From: Bacteroidales bacterium
Lineage (GTDB): Bacteria > Bacteroidota > Bacteroidia > Bacteroidales > WCHB1-69
Length of the DNA stretch: 64,000 nucleotides
Assembly: GCA_017535665.1 (NCBI GenBank)
Contig: JAFXTS010000014.1
Coordinates: 30,038 to 94,037, forward strand
Reading direction: 5' to 3'
Positions within the stretch are counted from its first letter, which is position 1. Each line of letters opens with the position of its first letter. The translations under genes were made by a program, and so were the position numbers. The notes beneath the pieces were generated by a model. It did not search any database. It worked only from the letters and a program-made list of their open reading frames with translations, and was not told the DNA's origin. Shown in pieces: positions 27,601 to 36,282 of the stretch.

Positions 27601-29509
27601 TTTTGAGGTGATGCCGCCCGACGACTACATCGTGTGCTACGGCGACAGCATCCAGATTGCCGCCACCGCCGACCAGCCCGGCAGCTACACCTACAGCTGG
27701 CAACCCACCGGCTCCATCGTGAGCGGTGCGAACAGCGGCAGCCCGTGGGTACGGCCTTTGGAGAGTACCACCTACAGCGTCACCATCACCAACGAGTATG
27801 GATGTACCGCTACTTCCAGTGTCTCCGTCAGCATCCGCCAGTATGAGGCCGTGGCCGACCTTACCGCGGCATCCTGCCATGGCAGTCACGACGGAGCCGT
27901 CAGCCTCACCGTTACCGGTGGCACACCTCCCTACTTCTACCTGTGGTCCAACGGGGCCACCACTCCCAGCCTTACGCAGTTAGGAGCAGGCACCTACACC
28001 GTCACCATCACCGATGACACGGGTTGTAGAGGAGTGGATTCGTTCACCATTATACAGCCGCAACCCATTGTCATACAAGAAGTAAGCATTACCCCCGTAC
28101 CCTGCGACCAGGCCTGTAACGGCAGCATTACCGTGGCGGCCAGCGGCGGCACCGCTCCCTACAGTTTCCAGTGGCTGCATGGCGGCAGCGGCAGCACGGT
28201 GGGCAGCTTGTGCGCGGGCCTTTATACCGTGAATGTGACCGATGCACACCAGTGTCCGGCCAGCGCCTCCTTCATGGTGGCCGACACCTCGCAGCACCAT
28301 ATCGACTACACCGTTACGCCCATCTCCTGTAGCGGCGACTGCAACGCCGCCATTGCGGTGACACCCGACTTCGGCGGAAGCAGTTACCAGATTGTGTGGA
28401 ACACCACGCCCGAGCAGACCGGCGACAGCATCACAGGATTGTGTGCGGGAGTGTATGAGGCCGAGATTTCCGTAGGCGGCAACTGTCATTACCAGATGTA
28501 CTTCCAAGTGGAGGAGCGCGTGCCGATAGAGCTGACGCATGTGTTTGTGCAGCAGCCCAGCTGTTATGGCGACACCGACGCCTTCATCCACATTGATGCC
28601 ACGGGAGGCACCCAACCCTATACCTATATGGTGAACGGCAGCGAGTGCGGTGCCACCATCACCGAACTCGCCCCCGGCACGTACGCCATCACCGTGCTGG
28701 ATGCGGGCAACTGCCGTATCGACACCATGGTCAGCATCCCGCAGACAGAACCGTTGCAGCTCAGCGCAACGGTGGTGCGCCCGCCATGTCCGGAAGTGTG
28801 CAGCGGCGCCATCGACCTGACGGTGACTGGCGGCACCTACCCATACCGCTATTCGTGGAACAACAACGCTGCCACACAGGATATTACGGGGCTGTGTGCG
28901 GGAGAATATACCGTGACCGTGACCGACAACCGCGACTGCCTCGCACAGCTGCCCGTCACGGTGACCGACTCGTCGCACTTTCCCACACCCATCGAAGCGT
29001 GGATAGACGATGACACCCTCTATGCCGGGCAGCAGACCACCCTGCACGCCACCGACTTAGGAGGCGGGTTCGGCTACCAGTGGGAGCCTTCGGCGGGACT
29101 GGAAACCCCGACGGCACCCAACACCACGGCCACTGCCATCACCACTACCGACTACGTGGTGCATGTGACCGACGATGCGGGCTGCGAGCTCACCGACACC
29201 GTGCATCTGCTGGTGCGCGAGGTAATTTGCGACGACCCGTACGTGTTTGTGCCCAACGCCTTCACGCCGAACGGTGACGGCAAGAACGACATCCTGCGGG
29301 TGCGCAGCGACATTGTGATAGAGGTAAACCTGCAGATTTTCGACCGCTGGGGGGAGAAGGTCTTCGAGACCAACGACCTCGACACCGGCTGGGATGGCAC
29401 CTTCCGGGGTGAGCCGTGCGAGCCGGGAGTTTACGACTATTTCATGAAAGTAAAATGTTTCGGCGAGATTAAGACCCTCAAGAAAGGGAACGTTACGCTG
29501 ATAAGGTAG
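24602..29509 (+). CDS. Giant surface protein with SBBP, PKD and SprB-like repeats and gliding-motility (T9SS type B) C-terminal domain
   Basis: A 1635-residue exported protein. After the signal peptide (MLQNITSKLRSWLIMAGC...) comes an N-terminal domain with LGQWEQQVLFKA and SGIDLLLTQSGSQMKYEF. Repeated SBBP-type blades (STYLGGN / DIVIAKFSDDG pattern) fill about 240-780. A PKD domain has FHWDFGDGTTSTEENPTHYY (about 780-810). Several Ig-like repeats follow, then SprB-like repeats with VTGGTPPYFYLWSNG and TGLCAGEYTVTVTD (about 1080-1455). The end is the gliding-motility-associated domain: VFVPNAFTPNGDGKND, DRWGEKVFE and GTFRGEPCEPGVYDYF. Type B domains lead to T9SS export and surface retention. 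Likely an adhesin. The start at 24602 is supported by the promoter and signal peptide. Confidence 0.88.
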   Translation: MLQNITSKLRSWLIMAGCLFCCVTAAAHKHDSLTTGDLEFIANLGQWEQQVLFKAPMHGGAFFAERDCFTIVVLSPQQLDAFYEAKFNPDAKVSKWMDAAAYKVHFLNANDDVKIEGWEKKVGHYNYFIGKDTSKWKSEVPRYHEVKYNDLYSGIDLLLTQSGSQMKYEFTIAPGVSPSLIQMDYDGVQNLSVNKGDLVVTTAVMQILELKPYAYQIAADGSRTTVECRYQVNRNRLTFEVGDYDPTRPLVIDPTLIFASLSGSTADNWGYTATFDKEGNLYSGGNAFSVGYPVNTGSFQVNYGGGATDIAISKFDAGGSFLHYTTYLGGNSAEVPHSMFVNENNELYVYGTTSSTNFAVTPGAYDTTFNGGDDYTLTSTVIFENGSDIVIAKFSDDGSHLLACTYVGGSRNDGLNTVTDLRKNYADEVRGEIILDEQSNVYVASCTQSVNFPVTAGVLDSTYNGSPQDGCIVKFSHDLSTLIWGTYIGGSANDAAYSLVQASDHSLYVCGGTTSTDLPTSTTAYQPQYGGGDNDGFVVHINPNATQILHLTYLGKNNYDQAYQVKLDRFDHPHIFGQTYASGMAWVYNAQWYIPNGGQFLTKLSPALDTIVWSTAFGTGNLGLDISPTALLVDLCNNIYLSGWGSQTTNFGQGGTSGMPITADAYQTTTDNNDYYFLCITDDASEIVYGTFFGSSDAREHVDGGTSRFDNKGRIYQAVCAACGGHHFPATPGAYATNNGSYNCNIGVIKFDFNLPAVVADFYIPNTVCAPINLEFHNTSQRISDSTTFHWDFGDGTTSTEENPTHYYTQSGTYTITLVAQDAGSCNFADSISRQVVVLSNSNITLYETGFCDGEYVQIGIPPSGNANLTYNWSPTTDLSNPTISNPIASPSATTTYQLFITDGVCWDTITQTVVVEDLVISAGDDQVVCLGDAATLTATTNGTATSYEWATDPHFTHILNPSTTQSTITVTPTSTTTYYLRVRGTYCEATDEVTVQTSYFEVMPPDDYIVCYGDSIQIAATADQPGSYTYSWQPTGSIVSGANSGSPWVRPLESTTYSVTITNEYGCTATSSVSVSIRQYEAVADLTAASCHGSHDGAVSLTVTGGTPPYFYLWSNGATTPSLTQLGAGTYTVTITDDTGCRGVDSFTIIQPQPIVIQEVSITPVPCDQACNGSITVAASGGTAPYSFQWLHGGSGSTVGSLCAGLYTVNVTDAHQCPASASFMVADTSQHHIDYTVTPISCSGDCNAAIAVTPDFGGSSYQIVWNTTPEQTGDSITGLCAGVYEAEISVGGNCHYQMYFQVEERVPIELTHVFVQQPSCYGDTDAFIHIDATGGTQPYTYMVNGSECGATITELAPGTYAITVLDAGNCRIDTMVSIPQTEPLQLSATVVRPPCPEVCSGAIDLTVTGGTYPYRYSWNNNAATQDITGLCAGEYTVTVTDNRDCLAQLPVTVTDSSHFPTPIEAWIDDDTLYAGQQTTLHATDLGGGFGYQWEPSAGLETPTAPNTTATAITTTDYVVHVTDDAGCELTDTVHLLVREVICDDPYVFVPNAFTPNGDGKNDILRVRSDIVIEVNLQIFDRWGEKVFETNDLDTGWDGTFRGEPCEPGVYDYFMKVKCFGEIKTLKKGNVTLIR

Positions 29510-29677
29510 AAGGGAGGGCGCGGGCCAGAGACGCACCTCTTATCGTTATGTTCATTTTCTTTTCGATTGCAAAAAGAAAACCTGCAAGGCATGTCATTGT
29601 CTGTCCCGTGTGCCGAAGGCACACAATTTCAGTAACCCCACACGTCAGTGTGGGGTAGGAATGAGCGGTACGGCCAA

Positions 29678-29726
29678 CCGCGGCACGCTAACTGGAAGAT
29701 AGAACCTGACGGGGTGTATGCCGCGG
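29678..29726 (+). repeat. 49-base element with inverted ends, copy 1
   Basis: Ends CCGCGGCA and TGCCGCGG, core CTGGAAGATAGAACCTGACG. A second copy in opposite orientation lies at 49101-49149, and similarity extends about ten bases past the right end (AAGAACGG). Confidence 0.75.
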
Positions 29727-29818
29727 AAGAACGGGCAGCAAGTTCTATTTATATAACTTTTCAGGCTGAATCTATACAAAAATAATTCTTTCCCATGCAT
29801 TGAAAACTGTTTTTTCTC

Positions 29819-29826
29819 TACTTTTG
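29819..29826 (+). promoter_or_regulatory. -7 promoter box for Sel1 gene
   Basis: TACTTTTG, an exact TAnnTTTG match, 25 bases before ATG 29852. Confidence 0.6.
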
Positions 29827-29851
29827 CCGAAGTAAAAGGGGGTATAAAAGT

Positions 29852-31765
29852 ATGATAAAAATCAATGATATTGACGATTTAATAGCGCGAGCAAAACAAG
29901 GGGATGCTGAAGCACAATGCCAACTTGCCTATTGTTATGGTGCAGGGGTTAAAATCGAAAAATCTAAAGAGAAAGCCGCTTATTGGATTTGTAAAGCAGC
30001 AGAACAAGGATATGAAAGAGCGATAGCATTAGCATACGAAAATGGTTTTGGCGTAGAGATTTCTTATGAGAAAGCTGCAGAATGGTACACGAAAGCAGCC
30101 GAGAAAGGTGATCTTAATGCTCTAAATAATCTTGGTCTCTATTATAAATATGGGGCTGGTGTTGAGGAGTCCTACGAGAAAGCCGTTGAATGTTTCTCCA
30201 AGGCTGCAGCGCAGGGGTTCGCATGGTCGCAGTACAATCTCGCTGACTGCTATCACTATGGGTGGGGGGTGAAAAGATCTTATTTGAAGGCTTTTGAATG
30301 GTATCTAAAGGCGGCAGAACAGGGGTGTGCAGGGGCGCAGTATGAACTTGGAAAGTGTTACTTAGACGGACGTGGTGTTTTGCAATCCCTTAAGAAGGCC
30401 TTTGAATGGTGCCTCAAAGCGGCAGAACAGGGGTGTGCAGACGTGCAATACGAGGTGGCTAAATTATACAAATATGGTCAAGGTATTGAACAATCCTATG
30501 AGAAGGCTGTGGAGTGGTACACCAAGTCAGCAGAGCAAGGTTATGTAACGGCACAATACGAACTCGGTCTATGTTATTACCATGGCTGGGGCGTTGAGAA
30601 ATCATACGAAAAAGCCGTGGAGTGGTACACCAAGGCGGCGGAGCAGGAGTGTGCAGATGCGCAAAACGATCTCGGTGTTTGTTTTGAATATGGCCGAGGT
30701 GTGTGCCAATCGTATGAGAAAGCCGTGAAATGGTATGAAGAAGCAGCCGATCACGGAGATGTAACGGCACACTACAATCTCGCTGTATGCTACAAATATG
30801 GCAAATGGGTGGAGCAATCATACGAGGAAGCCATATATTGGTACACCAGCGCGGCAAAAATGGGGTATGCAAGGGCTCAGTTTTGTCTCGGTCTTTGTTA
30901 TGACAATGGTCAAGGTGTTGAGAAATCACCCGAAAAGGCTATGGAATGGTATGCCAAAGCTGCAAAGCAGGGCTATACAATAGAGCAATACAATCTCGAT
31001 CTCTACTACGACAATGACAAGTGTGTTGAGCGATCCTTTGAGGAGAAATTGATGCAGTGCCCAACAGTGGACACTCTGCACTACGGGAGTGCGGAGAGAC
31101 GTAGTGCCATCAAATACGAGCATGGGCGTGGGGTGGAACAATCTATAGAAAAGGCGGTGGAATTGTACACTGAAGCAGCGGAGTTGGGTGACGCGAGTGC
31201 GCAGTGTTATCTTGCTGGCTTCTACAGAGATGGCAAGGGTGTAGATCAATCATGGGGAAAAGCAGCGGAATGGTACACTAAGGCAGCGGAGAGGAATCAT
31301 CCATTTGCACAGTTCTTTCTCGGTCTTTGCTACTATGAAGGCAAAGGTGTGAAGCAATCGTATGAGAAAGCTGTGGAATGGTACTTAAAGGCGGCGGAGC
31401 AAGGTGTTACTTCGGCGCAATACTATCTTGCGGAGTGTTACCTATTAGGAGCGGGAGTAGAGCTATCTTATGAGAAAGCTGTGGAATGGTACACCAAAGC
31501 GGCAGAGCAAGGAGATAGAAAAGCTCAGTGTAATCTTGCTTCCTGCTACTACTATGGTTTGGGGGTGGAACAATCGTGGGAGAAGGCTACGGAATGGTAC
31601 ACCAAGTCAGCAGAGAAGGGGTATGCAATGGCGCAATACTATCTTGCCGAGTGCTACCAATATGGTCGAGGGGTGGCGCAATCGTATGAGAAAGCCGTGG
31701 AATGGTTTACCAAGGCGGAAAGAGGCGGCTACGTCAGTGAGGAATCCAGCCGATTGATACATTGA
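29852..31765 (+). CDS. Sel1-repeat protein
   Basis: A 637-residue protein built almost wholly of about 16 Sel1-like repeats of 36 residues, each close to AQYELGLCYYHGWGVEKSYE then KAVEWYTKAAEQG. Sel1 repeats are TPR-related helix pairs that form a curved scaffold for protein binding. There is no signal peptide or membrane segment, so it is probably cytoplasmic. One repeat near residue 395-420 is degenerate (EEKLMQCPTVDTLHYGSAER). DNA is AT-richer than in housekeeping genes. Closely similar repeats suggest recent internal duplication. Neighbours are other repeat proteins, so the stretch is an accessory region. Binding partner unknown. Confidence 0.88.
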   Translation: MIKINDIDDLIARAKQGDAEAQCQLAYCYGAGVKIEKSKEKAAYWICKAAEQGYERAIALAYENGFGVEISYEKAAEWYTKAAEKGDLNALNNLGLYYKYGAGVEESYEKAVECFSKAAAQGFAWSQYNLADCYHYGWGVKRSYLKAFEWYLKAAEQGCAGAQYELGKCYLDGRGVLQSLKKAFEWCLKAAEQGCADVQYEVAKLYKYGQGIEQSYEKAVEWYTKSAEQGYVTAQYELGLCYYHGWGVEKSYEKAVEWYTKAAEQECADAQNDLGVCFEYGRGVCQSYEKAVKWYEEAADHGDVTAHYNLAVCYKYGKWVEQSYEEAIYWYTSAAKMGYARAQFCLGLCYDNGQGVEKSPEKAMEWYAKAAKQGYTIEQYNLDLYYDNDKCVERSFEEKLMQCPTVDTLHYGSAERRSAIKYEHGRGVEQSIEKAVELYTEAAELGDASAQCYLAGFYRDGKGVDQSWGKAAEWYTKAAERNHPFAQFFLGLCYYEGKGVKQSYEKAVEWYLKAAEQGVTSAQYYLAECYLLGAGVELSYEKAVEWYTKAAEQGDRKAQCNLASCYYYGLGVEQSWEKATEWYTKSAEKGYAMAQYYLAECYQYGRGVAQSYEKAVEWFTKAERGGYVSEESSRLIH

Positions 31766-31901
31766 TGGAAGATTCACTTCGTGTCAGTGGCACACCATGA
31801 TACGTGTGTCTTGCTCACGCCCCACATGATATGAGGGCACCTCTAGGAGCTTGTTAAACGCTAAACTATTTATTTCTCCGATTTTTAACGCACCAGTAAT
31901 A

Positions 31902-32576
31902 TCACCAATAGATTTTTTCTTCTAGGTCAGAAACGACATCATGTAAATATGTAATATCACTCTCTGCCTCATCCACCCTTTCACCTAAATCATCATTATC
32001 TCTTTCTATGGTGTTAAACTGTTTGTCTATATCTTTGATTTTTTTGTGTACAGCTTCTAATCTCGGATAAATAGGGAAATCATGAGAAATAGATATTTCG
32101 TGAGAAGCACAAAAATCCTCCTTATTTTCTACAGGAGAACACTCATCATCAAACAAAAATGTAGTAGAAGAATATCCGTTATCACTACAAAAAAAGCAAT
32201 TCATTGTTTTATATTCATCATATTCTTCCAGAGGACCGAAGTGAATTATTTCACAATCTTTCAATTCTTTCTTAATAATACGATGCGCTTTAAGTGTATT
32301 GTTGCTTGATACGATAATAAAAAGTGTTATAAATGATATAAAAAATGCTATAAAAACGATAGTTGTTAGGGTATGTGTTTTTGCCTTGTTATATATTATT
32401 TTTGCTTGCTCAACAATAAATTCTTTAACGGAAATTGCAATTCCTTTTTTCTTGGCTTTAGAGATCAAGAAAACAATTAGATAGATGAACCCAATTAGTA
32501 AACTTAAAACTAAAACATGTAGTACTCCTCTTATAAAAGCATCAATAAATCGGTCATTAATACTAAGATATACCAT
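31902..32576 (-). CDS. Hypothetical membrane protein with C-terminal coiled coil
   Basis: A 224-residue protein I cannot assign to a family. Two hydrophobic segments (about 16-38 and 69-89) suggest a membrane anchor with both ends on the same side. A middle part has a CysX2Cys pair (CFFCSDNGYSS), and the last 50 residues (AVHKKIKDIDKQFNTIERDN...) have heptad-like spacing typical of a coiled coil. It is AT-rich like its neighbours. A promoter lies at 32614-32621. It converges on the Sel1 gene and diverges from the WG-repeat gene; no operon partner is evident. Confidence 0.6.
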   Translation of the reverse strand: MVYLSINDRFIDAFIRGVLHVLVLSLLIGFIYLIVFLISKAKKKGIAISVKEFIVEQAKIIYNKAKTHTLTTIVFIAFFISFITLFIIVSSNNTLKAHRIIKKELKDCEIIHFGPLEEYDEYKTMNCFFCSDNGYSSTTFLFDDECSPVENKEDFCASHEISISHDFPIYPRLEAVHKKIKDIDKQFNTIERDNDDLGERVDEAESDITYLHDVVSDLEEKIYW

Positions 32577-32613
32577 AATAAAAAACTAATTATTTTTGTT
32601 GATTTTGAAATTG

Positions 32614-32621
32614 CAAAAATA
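32614..32621 (-). promoter_or_regulatory. -7 promoter box for the membrane/coiled-coil gene
   Basis: TATTTTTG on the minus strand, 37 bases before the start at 32576. Confidence 0.6.
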
Positions 32622-32824
32622 CCACTTTTCTAATTACCCGTTTCTGCGGGAGTAAAGCTTTAGTATTTTTGAAGACGCTGTCAATCTTTGTCTCGATATT
32701 TTTTAACGCTGCTTCGGAAGAATTGTGGTCTCTTCGGGAAGCGGCTCTGGTTCTCTTATGCCTTGACATTCTTTAGTGTAAGCTTTTTATCCGAAAGTAG
32801 TTGCTTTTGTAACGGCTTTTTTTA

Positions 32825-32832
32825 TACTTTTG
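32825..32832 (+). promoter_or_regulatory. -7 promoter box for the WG-repeat gene
   Basis: TACTTTTG, an exact TAnnTTTG match, 24 bases before ATG 32857. Confidence 0.6.
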
Positions 32833-32856
32833 CAAGGCGAAACTATATTTATAACA

Positions 32857-34296
32857 ATGAAAATATTTAGATTTTTTTTGATCTGTGCGACTATAGTCAC
32901 CTTGAATTCATGCAATTATAGTCAGAACGATAAAAGTGATGCAAATAAAACGCAAAGAGTGGAAAAAAATGAATATGAATTCGTTATCGAACCACAATTT
33001 GATATTGCATATCCTTTTTATGATGGGGATTTGGCAGAGATTGTTATAAATGGTATTAATGGGAAATGTGGGTTTATAAACAAGACTGGGAAAATTGTTA
33101 TTATACCACAATTTGATTATATTTCTCATTTTGCCTCAGGAATAGCAGCAGTTAGAGTAGGGGAAAAATGGGGATATATTGACACGGCTGGGGAAATTGT
33201 CATCAAACCACAATTTGACTATGCATATCCTTTTTATGAATCTTACGGAGGTTTGGCAGAAGTTAAAATTGGGGGAAAAAGGGGCTATATTGATACGAAT
33301 GGCAATTTTGTCATTGGACCATATGATTACATTGGCTCTTTTTCAAAAGAATTGATGGCAGTTAGGATTGTTGGAAAGTGGGGATACGTTGACAAGACTG
33401 GAAAAATTGTCATTAAACTGCAGTTTGAAGATGCAAGAGGTTTTTCTGAAGGCATAGCAGCTGTTAAAGTCGGGGAAAAGTGGGGATATATTGACACGAC
33501 TGGAAATATTGTCATTAAACCGCAATTTGATGATGCAGAAAGTTTTATTGAAGGTCTTGCAGCTGTCAAAGTAGGGAGAAAATGGGGATATATCAATACG
33601 ACTGGTAATTTTGCAATTAATCCCCAATTCGAAATTGTCCATTGTTTTTCAGAAGGGATAGCAAGGGTTCAAGTAAAAAATCTCTGGGGGAAGAAATGGG
33701 GATGCATTGACAAAAATGGGGTATTTGTTGTTAAACCAAAATTTAGTTCGATTGATCCTTTTAATGGTGAAGGTAGGGCTTTAGTAGTGGTAAAAAAATT
33801 ATGGGGTAAAAAATATGGATATATAGACAAAACTGGGGAATATGTTGTCAAACCGAAATTTGATGGTATTAGTTCATTTTATGAGGGTTTGGCTAAAGTG
33901 CGTATTGGAGATAAATGGGGATATATGAACAAAGCTGGGGAAGTTGTTATTAAACCACAATTTGACTATGTTCATGATTTTTCTGAAGGAATGGCAGCTG
34001 TAAGGATGGGAACAAAGTGGGGATATATTGACAAGACGGGGAAAGTTATAATTGAACCGCAATTTGTAATCGAATCTGAAGATGAGGACGAACCGCCTTT
34101 TGACGAAGAATTTTATAGATTTTGTTTCTCCGAAGGATTGGCCGCAGTTAAGGTGGGAAAGAAATGGGGGTATATAGATAGAACTGGAAAATTCGTCATA
34201 GAACCGCAATTTGATTATGTCGATGGATTTATCGGAGGACTAGCAGCGGTTAAAGTGGGAGAAAAATGGGGATACATTCGATACACTGGGAAATAA
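32857..34296 (+). CDS. WG-repeat lipoprotein
   Basis: A 479-residue protein. The ATG at 32857 gives a lipoprotein signal (MKIFRFFLIC... with lipobox LNSC, Cys19), so I prefer it to a start nine codons upstream. The mature part is a chain of about 12 WG repeats of the type EKWGYIDKTGKIVIKPQFD, the last one truncated at WGYIRYTGK. WG repeats form beta-rich solenoid units and occur in surface and accessory proteins of Bacteroidota; function is unknown. The DNA is AT-rich. Probably anchored to the membrane by lipid and involved in binding, but no ligand can be named. Confidence 0.85.
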   Translation: MKIFRFFLICATIVTLNSCNYSQNDKSDANKTQRVEKNEYEFVIEPQFDIAYPFYDGDLAEIVINGINGKCGFINKTGKIVIIPQFDYISHFASGIAAVRVGEKWGYIDTAGEIVIKPQFDYAYPFYESYGGLAEVKIGGKRGYIDTNGNFVIGPYDYIGSFSKELMAVRIVGKWGYVDKTGKIVIKLQFEDARGFSEGIAAVKVGEKWGYIDTTGNIVIKPQFDDAESFIEGLAAVKVGRKWGYINTTGNFAINPQFEIVHCFSEGIARVQVKNLWGKKWGCIDKNGVFVVKPKFSSIDPFNGEGRALVVVKKLWGKKYGYIDKTGEYVVKPKFDGISSFYEGLAKVRIGDKWGYMNKAGEVVIKPQFDYVHDFSEGMAAVRMGTKWGYIDKTGKVIIEPQFVIESEDEDEPPFDEEFYRFCFSEGLAAVKVGKKWGYIDRTGKFVIEPQFDYVDGFIGGLAAVKVGEKWGYIRYTGK

Positions 34297-34388
34297 TTCT
34301 CTTTTTGGACACCAGAGCATGCCTTCACTTGATATACGTCCTTGTGTTACTCTAATATTATGAAAACAATAAAGGTGGGGAAATTACA

Positions 34389-34634
34389 ATGAGAAATACT
34401 TTAGACGAGATACAGCAGTTTTTGGTCAAAGAATTCAAAGGCGTAGACCCTGGCAGGATAGTGATCTCGATCAAGGGGTCGTGGACCGAAGAAGAAGTGC
34501 CTTTTTATGACCTTGGCGGATATCGTTACATGGGAACCGTATATGAATGTCATGTCAAGGGAGACCATATCGAATATGGCTTCTCCAGGAAATATGTATT
34601 AGAGGATATAGAAGGCATCCGATGGTTGACGTAG
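34389..34634 (+). CDS. Hypothetical protein, possibly the N-terminal part of the following gene
   Basis: An 81-residue frame starting MRNTLDEIQQFLVKEFKGVD and ending in DIEGIRWLT before TAG 34632-34634. I recognise no family. The reading frame continues past the TAG with sensible coding sequence into the leucine-rich repeat gene, without any ATG, GTG or TTG until 34737. So this may be the front part of one gene of roughly 520 codons broken by an amber codon. Alternatively it is an independent small protein. Confidence 0.5.
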   Translation: MRNTLDEIQQFLVKEFKGVDPGRIVISIKGSWTEEEVPFYDLGGYRYMGTVYECHVKGDHIEYGFSRKYVLEDIEGIRWLT

Positions 34635-34736
34635 CGAGAGGCGATAATTGAAGATTGTAGTTTATATTCAAAACAGCTCAAGAATTCCATAAAAAAAGCA
34701 TATTGGCTTGGCGAGCAAGGAGAACATCAGGAGGCA

Positions 34737-35954
34737 TTGAAGATATACTATGAGTTACTTGAGGAACGTCCGAATGAGATATTTTTGTGCCAACTATTGG
34801 TCAGAGAGTACGAGTTGATGGGGGATACATCTTTCACCCTGAAACAACTGGACAAAGAAGGGCTCTCTTCCCTGGCATTTGTGTTGGCTAACAAAGGAAT
34901 GCATTCTCTCGCCACATCAATGTTGAGGAAGGAATTGTGCGATAGATTTGAAAATGCCCTGGATGATGCGGATATGGATATCAGAGAGAAGAACTATCGC
35001 AACGCCATCGAAACTATCTGCCAGCATCTATCAGTAATGGGCGAAGACTTTTTGAACCTTCAACGCTTATATTGCAAACAGGGGGCGATTGCGGATGAGA
35101 ATGCAGCAGCTATTTTAAATTTGTATAGAACACAAACAAGTGCTTTATTGAGTGCCCACCACCGAGCCCTCATCTTATCCAACCCGGTTGTCGGCAAAGA
35201 TTTAATCATGCCAGATAAGGTCTTTGTCGGTCAAGAAGAATATGACGTGCACTGTGACGATAATTGGAATGGATTGCTGTTGGACAGCGAGTTTTGGTCT
35301 TCACATCCCAAAGTTGACAGAATCGTCTTCGAGGGCGAATTCGATTTTGACCATGATTTGGGCACGTCATTTAAACTGTCAGGTGCCAAGGAGTTTGTGG
35401 TGCCAGACACCCATCCGTATTTGCTTGCGGACGACGGAATCTTGTATATGAGGATTACCGAAGAGAGCAAAAAGTTGACACTTTATCAAACGATTAGTGT
35501 TTTCTGCGGAAATGAAGGTTTAATGTTAGTGGCTGTGCCGCCCAAGCATCACAATAAGGATTTGATAATCAGAGAAGACTGCACCATAATACGGAGTTCA
35601 GCATTTGCAGGATGTGACCTCAATTCCATTACAATACCGTCTTCTGTGCAATTTATAGATGCTGCTACATTCGTGGACTTCAAACTGAAGAAGATATACG
35701 TTCCCAACAAGTGGTGCAAGATTGATGATATGCACAACGATATGCCCGATGTAGAGATAGTGAGCAGTGAGCAATTTTCTCTCTTTGATTCGGCAGCTCT
35801 TGACAAGGATATTGAAAACTATTGGAAGAAATGTTTGAGTGGCACTTGCACCTATGATGATATGAGAGCGAATCCTGAATGGAACGAATGGTACAGGCTT
35901 AATGAAAGCGGTACAATTGATGAGGAGAGGAGTGCGGATTCAACTCCTTTCTAG
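34737..35954 (+). CDS. BspA-type leucine-rich repeat protein, possibly truncated at its start
   Basis: At least 405 residues. The first 100 residues are helical and TPR-like (EEALKIYYELLEERPNE pattern, with GEHQEALK just before this start). The C-terminal half has BspA/LRR_5-type units: TIIRSSAFAGCDLNSITIPS and VQFIDAATFVDFKLKKIYVP. TTG 34737 is only the first standard start; coding sequence clearly extends upstream to 34635, directly after an in-frame TAG, through KNSIKKAYWLGEQGEHQ. The true start is therefore unsure. No signal peptide is visible. LRR_5 proteins often bind host or surface ligands, but this one may be intracellular. Confidence 0.65.
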   Translation: MKIYYELLEERPNEIFLCQLLVREYELMGDTSFTLKQLDKEGLSSLAFVLANKGMHSLATSMLRKELCDRFENALDDADMDIREKNYRNAIETICQHLSVMGEDFLNLQRLYCKQGAIADENAAAILNLYRTQTSALLSAHHRALILSNPVVGKDLIMPDKVFVGQEEYDVHCDDNWNGLLLDSEFWSSHPKVDRIVFEGEFDFDHDLGTSFKLSGAKEFVVPDTHPYLLADDGILYMRITEESKKLTLYQTISVFCGNEGLMLVAVPPKHHNKDLIIREDCTIIRSSAFAGCDLNSITIPSSVQFIDAATFVDFKLKKIYVPNKWCKIDDMHNDMPDVEIVSSEQFSLFDSAALDKDIENYWKKCLSGTCTYDDMRANPEWNEWYRLNESGTIDEERSADSTPF

Positions 35955-36123
35955 TAGTGCAATCAAACGCATTAAAAGTAGCGTATCTTCGACACGCCCA
36001 TCCCCCGCGCGGCTCCCCACCCCAGACTGCGGCCTCAAGAGGCCTTGTCTGAGGTTACTGGAATGGCGTCCCTTCGGGACGCGGGCGGGATTGATGTCAA
36101 TTCAGATGGTGGGGGCCGTGGGG

Positions 36124-36155
36124 ATTCCGTTGCCTCCTATCGTCGGCAACGGAAT
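36124..36155 (+). repeat. ATTCCGTTGCC palindrome, copy 1
   Basis: Arms ATTCCGTTGCC and GGCAACGGAAT around TCCTATCGTC. A copy with the loop in opposite sense (GACGGCAGGA) is at 49052-49083. Confidence 0.75.
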
Positions 36156-36179
36156 GGTGGGAAACATAATCATTAACAA

Positions 36180-36216
36180 GGGGGGTGAGGGGCGGCGAAG
36201 CCGCCCCTCACCCCCC
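36180..36216. repeat. GC-rich hairpin with 17-base-pair stem
   Basis: Perfect complement of GGGGGGTGAGGGGCGGC with a GAA loop. AAAAAC follows on the plus strand. Could be a terminator in either direction or a repeat unit. Confidence 0.65.
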
Positions 36217-36282
36217 AAAAACTTTCACCTTGGACACCCGTTACCATTCCGCCGCGAACGCAGTGAGCGGCGGAACCTCCAC

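Larger units (their letters stand above)
29510..29851. other. Intergenic region with hairpin and repeat element
   Basis: Contains CCCCACACGTCAGTGTGGGG (a hairpin at 29637-29656), the 49-base inverted-end element at 29678-29726, and the Sel1 promoter at 29819. No gene is seen. Confidence 0.6.

Noticed and set aside
25130..29047. Several long minus-strand frames opposite the giant T9SS type B gene
   Set aside because: Shadows of a repetitive coding strand, no recognisable domains.
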